From the NCBI GenBank assembly GCA_900556675.1, contig USQE01000017.1, positions 1-12,568 of the forward strand: DNA of 12,568 nt, written 5' to 3'. Below, one piece after another: positions 6,293 through 12,293 of this stretch. The position numbers and the translations under genes were made by a program. Within the stretch, counting starts at the first letter, position 1. Every line of letters begins with the position of its first letter. This stretch comes from an uncultured Collinsella sp. (GTDB taxonomy: Bacteria > Actinomycetota > Coriobacteriia > Coriobacteriales > Coriobacteriaceae). The notes under the pieces were generated by a model. That model had not been told where the DNA came from. It made no database searches and worked only from the letters and a program-made list of their open reading frames with translations.

Positions 6293-6346
6293 CCATCCGC
6301 AACGCAAGTCTTGTGCCTCATTGCAGTATTTTAACGTTGCGGATGG
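6293..6346. repeat. 12-bp-arm inverted repeat flanking the start region of the efflux TetR gene
   Basis: CCATCCGCAACG (6293-6304) and CGTTGCGGATGG (6335-6346) are exact reverse complements separated by 30 nt. On the minus strand the arm next to the gene ends 7 nt before ATG 6285 and contains GGATGG, the only ribosome-binding-like bases there. The other arm falls between a predicted -35 and -10. Folding could hide the start in read-through RNA from glnK but not in RNA started locally. Confidence 0.75.
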
Positions 6347-6357
6347 CAGGCGGTCGA
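6328..6357 (-). promoter_or_regulatory. Predicted promoter of the efflux TetR gene
   Basis: On the minus strand the -35 is TCGACC (6357-6352) and the -10 is TAAAAT (6333-6328), with an 18-bp spacer. Transcription would start near 6321, at or close to an in-frame ATG, leaving out the upstream arm of the inverted repeat. The -10 is a good match and the -35 matches 4 of 6. Confidence 0.45.
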
Positions 6358-6359
6358 TG

Positions 6360-6698
6360 CTACACCGCGGCGGGGCCGTGTTCGCCGGTGCGGATGCGGA
6401 TAACTTCCTCGACCGGCTCGACCCAGATCTTGCCATCGCCGACGGCTCCGGTGCGAGCGGCGTTGCAGATGATGTCGACAATGCCATCGACGTGCTCATC
6501 GGCGCAAATAAGGGTGAACTGTACCTTAGGGATCGTGTTGACAAGTAACTCGTTGCCGCGCACGTATTCCTTCCAGCCATGCTGCGCGCCGCAGCCCTGC
6601 ACCTGGTTGATAGTCATACCGCGAACATCAGCAGCAAACAGCGTGTCTTTGAGAACCTCAAGCTTTTCCTGACGCACGATAGCCGTGATCTTTTTCAT
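6360..6698 (-). CDS. glnK: PII nitrogen-regulatory protein (GlnB/GlnK family)
   Basis: This is a 112-residue PII signal protein, the normal length, which aligns without gaps to E. coli GlnB. It keeps GCGAQHG at 35-41 (Gln39), Lys58, the B-loop GAVGDGKIW (84-92, Lys90) and Arg101/Arg103 for ATP/ADP and 2-oxoglutarate binding. The T-loop differs: position 51, the Tyr that is uridylylated in proteobacteria and adenylylated in actinobacteria, is Leu (RGNELLV), and position 46 is Val. It is probably controlled by ligands alone. It lies downstream of the amt gene on the same strand, the classic pairing, and should block the Amt channel when nitrogen is plentiful. ATG with GAGAGGAA upstream fixes the start. 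The amt gap is unusually long (191 bp) because of an inserted tandem repeat. Confidence 0.95.
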   Translation of the reverse strand: MKKITAIVRQEKLEVLKDTLFAADVRGMTINQVQGCGAQHGWKEYVRGNELLVNTIPKVQFTLICADEHVDGIVDIICNAARTGAVGDGKIWVEPVEEVIRIRTGEHGPAAV

Positions 6699-6806
6699 AA
6701 TGAATTCCTCTCTTTATCAAATAAATGAATTGCCATTCAATGACGCGGGTTTCCCAGGTGCCGCAGATTGGGTTGAAAGAGGAGCGCCGCGTACTTTTGT
6801 ACGCAA

Positions 6807-6890
6807 GCGACGGTTTGAAACCCAAGGTGCGGTGCCTGGGGAAGCCGCGCGACGGTTTGAAGGGCAAGGTGCGGTGCTTGGGGAAGCTGC
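6807..6890. repeat. 42-bp tandem duplication between amt and glnK
   Basis: Two adjacent 42-bp units (6807-6848 and 6849-6890) differ at 5 positions. Each begins GCGACGGTTTGAA and contains AAGGTGCGGTGC and GGGGAAGC. The second ends on the last base of the amt stop codon. Just to the left is a hairpin, GCGTAC-TTTT-GTACGC (6789-6804). No ORF with a ribosome binding site covers it. It could be an intergenic repeat family or an RNA structure that separates amt and glnK expression. Confidence 0.8.
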
Positions 6891-8167
6891 TAGTCGAGTC
6901 CGGAGAACGAGGGGTATGCGCTCTCGCCGTGTTGACTCGCATCCATGCCCAGCGCCTCATCGGCCTCGTCCACGCGCAGGCTGCCGTGGAACAGCGCCTT
7001 GACCACCGCGGCGATCACCAAGTCGAGCACCAGTACAATAGCGACCGTCACCACAATGCCCAAGATCTGCGAGATGAGCAGCGACACGTCGTCCGTGTAG
7101 AACAGGCCACCCTTACCGGTCCACGAGAGCTCCGGCACACAGAACAGACCCGTGAGCACGCCGCCCAAAATGCCACCGATGCCGTGGCAGCTAAACGCGT
7201 CGAGCGCATCGTCATAGCCGAACTTGGTCTTAAGATGACTGATGGCCAAATAGCAGACGGGCGAGACGATCAGGCCCATGACCAGCGCTGCCCACGGCTC
7301 GACAAAGCCCGCACCCGGCGTGACCACCACAAGGCCCGCAACCAGACCGGTGCTGGCGCCCACCAGCGTGGGGCGACCGGTGTGCACGCGCTCGACGGCA
7401 AGCCACGAGACCATGCCCGCCGCGCTGGCCGTCACGGTGTTGAGGATGGCGAGTGCCGCCACGGCGTCGGCCTTGAACTCACTGCCGCCGTTAAAGCCAA
7501 ACCAGCCAAACCAAAGCAGCCCGGCGCCCAGCGCCACAAACGGCACGTTATGCGGACGGTAGCTCACCATGCCAAAGCCACGACGACGGCCGAGCATTAA
7601 GCAGAGAATCAGGCCCGTCAGACCGGACGAAATGTGTACCACGTCGCCGCCGGCAAAGTCGAGCGCGCCGATAATGTCGCCGATAAAGGAGCCCTCGCCG
7701 CCCCAAACCATGTGGGCAAGCGGCGCATAGACCACGAGCAGCCAAATGCCTAGGAAGGCCGCCATGGCACCAAACTTAACGCGGCCGGCCAGGCTGCCCG
7801 TGACGATAGCGGCGGTGATCATGGCAAACGCCATCTGGAAGGCGATGTTAATGATCTGAGGGTAGACGGCACCGTCCGCGGCATTGCCCTCGGCCGCCTG
7901 CAGCACCTGGTTGAGCACCGGCAAGCACAGCAGCTGGTCAAAGCCTCCAATAAACGGGCTGGAACCATCGCCACCGTAGGCCAGCGACCAGCCGGCGACA
8001 ATCCACAGCACACCGACCAGGCCAATGGCGCCAAAGCACATAAGCATGGTGTTGATGACATTTTTGCGCCTGGACAGGCCGCCATAGAAAAACGCCAGGC
8101 CCGGTGTCATTAAAAACACGAGCATGGTGCAGATGAGCATAAACGTTGTCGATCCCGTATCGTACAT
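6890..8167 (-). CDS. amtB: Ammonium transporter Amt/MEP family
   Basis: This is a 425-residue membrane channel for ammonium/ammonia, with about 11 membrane segments. Key family residues are present: Asp170 and His178 in GALDFAGGDVVHISSG, the second pore His at 328 in AFSCHGIGG, Trp155 at the outer mouth, and the WFGWFGFNGG stretch at 219-228. No cleaved signal peptide is evident; the protein begins MYDTGSTTFM directly into TM1. ATG 8167 is chosen over an in-frame ATG at 8224 because AAGGGGGAG sits 4 nt before it and the extra residues would be polar. glnK follows downstream, and together they form the standard nitrogen-uptake unit. The C-terminal tail (HGSLRVDEADEALGMDASQHGE) keeps the DxxxHGExAY signature used for PII-dependent gating. 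Identification is firm. Confidence 0.95.
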   Translation of the reverse strand: MYDTGSTTFMLICTMLVFLMTPGLAFFYGGLSRRKNVINTMLMCFGAIGLVGVLWIVAGWSLAYGGDGSSPFIGGFDQLLCLPVLNQVLQAAEGNAADGAVYPQIINIAFQMAFAMITAAIVTGSLAGRVKFGAMAAFLGIWLLVVYAPLAHMVWGGEGSFIGDIIGALDFAGGDVVHISSGLTGLILCLMLGRRRGFGMVSYRPHNVPFVALGAGLLWFGWFGFNGGSEFKADAVAALAILNTVTASAAGMVSWLAVERVHTGRPTLVGASTGLVAGLVVVTPGAGFVEPWAALVMGLIVSPVCYLAISHLKTKFGYDDALDAFSCHGIGGILGGVLTGLFCVPELSWTGKGGLFYTDDVSLLISQILGIVVTVAIVLVLDLVIAAVVKALFHGSLRVDEADEALGMDASQHGESAYPSFSGLD

Positions 8168-8224
8168 TCGCTCCCCCTTGGTCGCATGAACCTTGTCGGC
8201 GCCCATAATGGGGCCGAGGGGCAA

Positions 8225-8310
8225 CTGGTGTAGACCAGATACGGCGTTGTTAAACGCTGCGTTGTCGAATGGAAACGGTGCCGCAATCTTGGAAACGGCG
8301 CGGCAACGGA
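8225..8310 (-). promoter_or_regulatory. Upstream region of amtB with a 20-bp direct repeat and small palindromes
   Basis: GGAAACGGTGCCGCAA (from 8271) recurs as GGAAACGGCGCGGCAA (from 8291), a 20-bp period, just under two helical turns. Closer to the gene are CTGGT-GTAG-ACCAG (8225-8238) and GCGTT-GTTA-AACGC (8243-8256). A TCGACA that could act as -35 lies between. The layout suggests control by a regulator, presumably a nitrogen regulator, but no known box fits cleanly. Nothing else is visible in 8168-8365. Confidence 0.35.
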
Positions 8311-8365
8311 CGCGAAACGAACGGGAAATACGCGAGCAAGGGAGCCGTGAGCGCGCCCATCCCGG

Positions 8366-9385
8366 CTAGCGCCGAAACAGCTCGTGGGCGCGGTCGCGGA
8401 GATTAGTTGCTCGAATGACACCTTCGTAGCGATTGATGCGCAGACGCGGGAAGGCATTGAAGAAGCGCAGGTCACGACGACTGAGTGACACGCTCGGTAC
8501 CGGACGGCTCATGCGCTTACCGGCAAGGCGACGGCTGAGCGACGGACGCGGCATGCTCGGCGCGGCATCGGCCACGCGGCGGGCAGCGAGCGCCAGGCCG
8601 CGAGCACCATCCGAGATAAACGTCGGCATCGAAGCCTTCTCGCGCAGGGCATCGAGCGTCGCGTCGCCCAGCTCGGCCAGCCACGCGTTAACGGCACGGC
8701 TGCGGATATGCGTCTGCGCCACCGAGTCGATCGCCGAATCGGGAATACGTTCGAGCATGGAGTCAGACGCGTCGGCAAGCGACTCGTTGATGCGGTCGGC
8801 AAGGTCGGCGCGCACACGCTCCAGCTGATCGGACAAACGGCGCCAGCTGGCCAAAGAGCACACCGCATCGACCATCATCGCGACCGCGACGATAAAGGCC
8901 GCCAGCCGCACAATCAGCACCGGCAGATGGCCGAGCAGCCCCAGCAATGCCGGCTCCACTAAACGGCAAATGCACAGCGCACCCAGGCCAAACGCGCAGG
9001 CCCAGTACAGACAGATGCGTCCATGCAAATTAAACGGCAGGTGCGAGTAATCCCAAAAGCGAGCGCCTGTTGTCTTTTCCAATAGGAGGCCCACACTGTA
9101 CTCGATTACGCTGCATACAAGCGCCGCCGCGACAAACTGGCCCGAGGCATCCGGAATCCCGCGCAGCAAAAGCCAGCAGGCTATGCCGCCCACACCATAG
9201 ATAGGACAACACGGCCCCAGCAAGAATCCGCTGTTGGCGAAGCGTCCTTGGTTAAGCATGGCGCATACTGTCGACTCCCATGCCCAGCCGCAAAACCCGT
9301 AAAAGGCAAACGAGAGCACCAGCGCCGATAGCGGACAGGCGGCAAGCGTCGCGCCGTCAAATGCCATATCAATCGCGGTCCCCAC
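8366..9385 (-). CDS. PF06541-type multi-pass membrane protein (putative ABC-transporter type IV, CmpB-like)
   Basis: The 339-residue protein opens with about five or six membrane segments (residues ~18-175). These carry the family words GWAWES (33-38), NSGFLLGPCCPIYGVGG (51-67) and WDYSHLPFNLHGRICLYW (111-128). The remaining ~160 residues are soluble and Arg/Ser/Ala-rich with helical heptad-like stretches, and should be cytoplasmic. Function in this family is not established despite its ABC-transporter name, and no ATPase gene is adjacent. The start is GTG at 9385 with AGAGGAGAGGG upstream. It lies 3 bp after the stop of an HD phosphohydrolase gene, with its ribosome binding site inside that gene's last codons, so translation is probably coupled. 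Confidence 0.8.
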   Translation of the reverse strand: MGTAIDMAFDGATLAACPLSALVLSFAFYGFCGWAWESTVCAMLNQGRFANSGFLLGPCCPIYGVGGIACWLLLRGIPDASGQFVAAALVCSVIEYSVGLLLEKTTGARFWDYSHLPFNLHGRICLYWACAFGLGALCICRLVEPALLGLLGHLPVLIVRLAAFIVAVAMMVDAVCSLASWRRLSDQLERVRADLADRINESLADASDSMLERIPDSAIDSVAQTHIRSRAVNAWLAELGDATLDALREKASMPTFISDGARGLALAARRVADAAPSMPRPSLSRRLAGKRMSRPVPSVSLSRRDLRFFNAFPRLRINRYEGVIRATNLRDRAHELFRR

Positions 9386-9388
9386 CGT

Positions 9389-9925
9389 CTACCCTCTCCT
9401 CTTTTCGCTCGATGCTTTACTCATGCCATCGTCAGCCTCGTCCTTGCGCGGCAGACGGCCGGCGACCGTCTCGCACAGTGCGCACCACTTATCAGCCAGG
9501 CACACAATCCATGCCTCGCGACACGTCGGCGGCACTGGCACCAGCGGAAACATATGTCGCGCGATAATATTCCGTTCGCGCGGCGTCAGCTCAAAATCCT
9601 CTTCGGCACGTGCCAGGGCAAAAAATGGATGCCGAAATCCGTGCAGTCGATGGCTCGGATCGGGGTCATGCCAATCGTAGAGAAAGTAATCGTGTAACAA
9701 GGCTCCGCGCAGCAGCGAGGCACGGTCGACCGAAATGCCAACACGGCCCAAGCGCTCGGCAAAGGACAGGCTCGCCCGCGCTACCGAAGTCACATGTGCA
9801 TAGATCGTCACGTCGCCATGCTGGATAAACTCGTGCGTCAGGTCCAAGCGGCCCGCCTGGGCCAGCTGGTGGGCGGCATAGTCGACCTCGTGCGCGATTT
9901 TCTCGGCACGAACGGCATCAGACAT
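9389..9925 (-). CDS. HD-domain phosphohydrolase
   Basis: This is a 178-residue soluble protein with a single HD domain. Likely metal ligands are His44 (YAHVTSVAR), His78-Asp79 (LLHDYFLYDWHD) and Asp145 (CLADKWCAL), the classic H...HD...D pattern. His124 (ARHMFP) may be an added ligand. Proteins of this size hydrolyse phosphomonoesters or nucleotides; the substrate is not readable. The C-terminal 20 residues are charged and probably disordered. The ATG at 9925 is favoured by AAGGAGG a few bases upstream; a longer start at 9970 would run through that site. It heads a two-gene unit with the PF06541 membrane protein, 3 bp downstream, suggesting a joint envelope-related task. Confidence 0.85.
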   Translation of the reverse strand: MSDAVRAEKIAHEVDYAAHQLAQAGRLDLTHEFIQHGDVTIYAHVTSVARASLSFAERLGRVGISVDRASLLRGALLHDYFLYDWHDPDPSHRLHGFRHPFFALARAEEDFELTPRERNIIARHMFPLVPVPPTCREAWIVCLADKWCALCETVAGRLPRKDEADDGMSKASSEKRRG

Positions 9926-10153
9926 GCTGCCTCCTTCCAGCGGCTCACGGCGGCAAGCCACGGCCTGCACGCATTGAATAAAAACATCATCGAATCTACC
10001 AGTATGGCATCGGACAAAACGTTTTGCCCCGCCAGTTGGCGAATTACCGCGCCGCCGTCACATATCAAACGCCAAAATGTGCGAGACTGTTCTGTGCAAT
10101 TGTGCCGGCCGAGGGAGCGCCGGCGCTCGATTCGCATGGAGTAACCCACAACG
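9926..10153. promoter_or_regulatory. Divergent intergenic region with a LacI-type palindrome
   Basis: This 228-bp gap separates the leftward HD gene from the rightward dxs-like gene. CAAAACGTTTTG (10015-10026) is a perfect 12-bp palindrome centred on CG, extended by GG/CC after one mismatch on each side (10012-10029). That is the general look of LacI/PurR-family operators. Nearer the dxs-like gene is a GC-rich stretch with GCGCCGGCGC (10117-10126). I see no convincing promoter hexamers, and no gene. Confidence 0.4.
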
Positions 10154-11938
10154 ATGCTGCTTACGCAAACGACAACGCCCGAGGACGTCAAGGCTCTTAA
10201 TCGCGCCGAGCTCCCGCAGCTCTGCGACGAGATTCGCCACGCCATCCTCGAAAGCTCCGCCGCTGTCGGCGGACACGTTGCCCCCAACCTGGGCGTCGTT
10301 GAGCTCACGGTCGCGCTCCATCGCGTGTTTAACTCCCCCACCGACAAAATTGTCTTTGACGTGTCGCACCAGACCTACGCCCACAAGGCGCTGACTGGGC
10401 GCGCGTACACCTATATCGATCCGGAGCGTTATGGTGAGGCTTCTGGCTTTGCCAATCCCGACGAGTCCGAGCACGACCTGTTTGCCATGGGGCATACCTC
10501 GACCTCGGTGAGCTTGGGCTGCGGCCTTGCCCACGCGCGCGACCTGGCGGGTGACACGTATAACGTCATTACCGTTATTGGCGACGGTTCGCTTTCGGGC
10601 GGCCTGGCGTTTGAGGGCTTTAACAATGCCGCCGAGCTCGACAGCAACTTGATCGTTATCGTCAACGATAACGACCAGTCCATTGCCGAAAACCACGGTG
10701 GCCTCTATCGCAATCTGGCCGAGCTGCGCGCCAGCAACGGCACCTGCGAGCGCAACGTTTTCCGCGCGCTGGGGCTCGACTATCGCTACCTGGACGCCGG
10801 TAACGATGTCCAAGCGCTGGTCGATACGCTGCAGGAGCTGCGCGATATCGATCATCCCATCGTGCTGCATGTCTCCACCGCCAAGGGCAAGGGCTTTGAG
10901 CCAGCCCAGAGCGACCCCGAGTACTGGCATCATGTGGGGCCCTTCGATATGGCAACCGGCCGCAAACTTTGCCCGGGCCATCCGAGCGAGCCCGCACCGC
11001 GTACCTACGCCGATATTACGGGCGAGGCACTCAACGCCGCTATTGCGAACGACCCGCAGGTTGTCGCTATCACGGCTGCCACACCCTATATCATGGGCTT
11101 TACGCCCGAGCTTCGCGCCGCGGCAGACAAGCAGTTTGTCGACGTGGGCATTGCCGAAGAGCACGCCGTCACCTTTGCCACCGCGCTCGCCAGCGCCGGC
11201 GCCAAGCCGGTCTTTGGCGCGTACGGCACGTTTTTGCAGCGCGCCTACGATGAACTGTGGCACGACCTGTGCCTCAACGACGCCCCCGCAACCATCCTGG
11301 TGTTTGGCGCGTCGATCTTTGGCACCACGTCCGAGACGCATCTCTCGTTCTTTGATATTTCCATGCTGGGCGGACTTCCCAACATGCGCTACCTAGCACC
11401 GGTCTGCATGGAGGAATACCTGTCCATGCTGAGCTGGTCGCTCGGCCACCGCGAGCATCCCGTGGCGATCCGCGTACCGGGCATCGGCCTGGCAAGCCGT
11501 CCCGATCTGGCACCCGCCGAGGGCGCCGATTACAGCGCCGTTCACTACAACGTGGTGCGCCAGGGTCACGACGTTGCCGTGCTCGCGCTTGGCGATTTCT
11601 TTGAGCTGGGCGAGCGCGTGGCAAACCGTCTAGCTGCCGAGTACGGCATCGAGGCCACGCTCGTCAACCCGCGCTTTGCAACCGAGCTCGACCGCGAGTT
11701 CCTCGACAGCCTTGCCGCCGAGCATCGCGTCGTCGTCACCCTCGAGGACGGCATCTTGGACGGCGGCTGGGGCGAGCGCGTGGCATGTTATCTGGCATGT
11801 ACGCCGTTGCGCACGCGCACCTTCGGCATCGCCAAGGGCTTCCCCGACCGCTACGACCCCAACGAGCTGCTCGCTCAGAACGGCATGACGGTCGAGAACA
11901 TGGCCGCCGAAGCCGTAAGACTACTCAATCAGCACTAG
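10154..11938 (+). CDS. dxs: 1-deoxy-D-xylulose-5-phosphate synthase-like thiamine-diphosphate enzyme
   Basis: This is a 594-residue homodimeric cytosolic enzyme of the DXS family, which joins pyruvate and glyceraldehyde-3-phosphate to feed isoprenoid, thiamine and pyridoxal synthesis. Visible features in order are GGHVAPNLGVVELT (His41), DVSHQTYAHK (His72), the thiamine-diphosphate motif GDGSLSGG...NDND (143-174), the second-domain catalytic Glu335 in IAEEHAVTFA, ETH (His396) and VAIRVPG (Arg440). It is about 25 residues shorter than E. coli DXS between the NDN motif and that Glu, because the linker is trimmed and the usual GHD triad there reads AGND. It therefore belongs to a divergent Dxs-like branch. 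It may be the housekeeping enzyme or a paralogue. ATG 10154 has only a weak, distant GGAG. A strong terminator follows the stop at once, so it is monocistronic. Confidence 0.85.
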   Translation: MLLTQTTTPEDVKALNRAELPQLCDEIRHAILESSAAVGGHVAPNLGVVELTVALHRVFNSPTDKIVFDVSHQTYAHKALTGRAYTYIDPERYGEASGFANPDESEHDLFAMGHTSTSVSLGCGLAHARDLAGDTYNVITVIGDGSLSGGLAFEGFNNAAELDSNLIVIVNDNDQSIAENHGGLYRNLAELRASNGTCERNVFRALGLDYRYLDAGNDVQALVDTLQELRDIDHPIVLHVSTAKGKGFEPAQSDPEYWHHVGPFDMATGRKLCPGHPSEPAPRTYADITGEALNAAIANDPQVVAITAATPYIMGFTPELRAAADKQFVDVGIAEEHAVTFATALASAGAKPVFGAYGTFLQRAYDELWHDLCLNDAPATILVFGASIFGTTSETHLSFFDISMLGGLPNMRYLAPVCMEEYLSMLSWSLGHREHPVAIRVPGIGLASRPDLAPAEGADYSAVHYNVVRQGHDVAVLALGDFFELGERVANRLAAEYGIEATLVNPRFATELDREFLDSLAAEHRVVVTLEDGILDGGWGERVACYLACTPLRTRTFGIAKGFPDRYDPNELLAQNGMTVENMAAEAVRLLNQH

Positions 11939-11940
11939 AG

Positions 11941-11981
11941 AAAACCACCACAAAGGGGACAGGCACCTTTGTGGTGGTTTT
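11941..11981 (+). terminator. Intrinsic terminator of the dxs-like gene (also a GGGACAG repeat, copy 3)
   Basis: A 16-bp perfect stem (AAAACCACCACAAAGG with CCTTTGTGGTGGTTTT) encloses a 9-nt loop and ends in TTTTC. It begins 2 bases after the stop codon. Because the stem starts with AAAA it could also terminate leftward transcription. The loop and inner stem hold GGGGACAGGCACC, the core shared with the palindromes at 2849 and 3259. Confidence 0.85.
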
Positions 11982-12083
11982 CGTTGCCGCCATTATAGCG
12001 ACCGCTGTGAGCGATCATGCCGTCTACAAAACGCTATTTCAGCTGCAATAACTAACGTTTCCCCAGATAAAACCTGCCAAAAT

Positions 12084-12100
12084 AAACCTGTCCCTTTTTA
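12084..12100. repeat. Half-copy of the GGGACAG repeat
   Basis: AAACCTGTCCCTTTTTA reads on the minus strand as AAAAAGGGACAGG, matching one arm and core of the palindromes elsewhere in the window, without the second arm. It is probably a decayed or truncated copy. The rest of 11982-12148 is AT-rich and holds no gene I can support. Confidence 0.45.
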
Positions 12101-12148
12101 GTAGGTACAATAACCCATAAGGCAAGTATGTTTCTGAGTTATTTCGTG

Positions 12149-12178
12149 TTGACCCATTTGAGCGCGATGGGGTATAAC
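12149..12178 (+). promoter_or_regulatory. Sigma70-type promoter of the Tat-signal gene
   Basis: TTGACC (12149-12154), an 18-bp spacer and TATAAC (12173-12178) make a near-consensus promoter. Initiation is expected near 12185, about 37 nt before the ATG at 12222. CCCAT and ATGGG face each other within the spacer (9 nt apart), a possible operator. Confidence 0.75.
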
Positions 12179-12221
12179 TCTACTCAACCGCTAGGGATTT
12201 TATTGAGAAAGGTGTTCTACC

Positions 12222-12293
12222 ATGAGCAAGAACCTCTCCCAGCAGGTCGTTCTCGACCGCCGCGGCTTCGTTGCCGCCACCTTCGCCACCGCC
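12222..12293 (+). CDS. Start of a twin-arginine-exported protein (24 codons, then cut by a chimeric join)
   Basis: ATG follows AAAGGTG by 7 nt and a near-consensus promoter by about 40 nt. The residues MSKNLSQQVVLDRRGFVAAT form the n-region of a Tat signal, with the twin arginine at 13-14 (DRRGFVA). In Coriobacteriia this kind of leader usually belongs to molybdopterin oxidoreductases of the DMSO-reductase family or similar anaerobic respiratory proteins, but nothing of the mature protein is present. After about codon 24 the frame continues open to the window end, but on the antisense strand of a different gene, so it is not a real continuation. The break lies somewhere in 12270-12300, blurred by GCC/ACC-rich sequence common to both sides. 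Confidence 0.6.

Noticed and set aside
6725..7600. 291-codon plus-strand open frame
   Set aside because: It covers the 42-bp repeat and the antisense of amt. Its composition is that of an antisense frame.
8243..8310. Actinobacterial GlnR box upstream of amtB
   Set aside because: GAAAC occurs twice at 20-bp spacing, but the partner GTnAC half-sites at the required distance are missing.
10058..11341. 427-codon minus-strand open frame
   Set aside because: It lies opposite the dxs-like gene, with no ribosome binding site and no recognisable family; a high-GC shadow.
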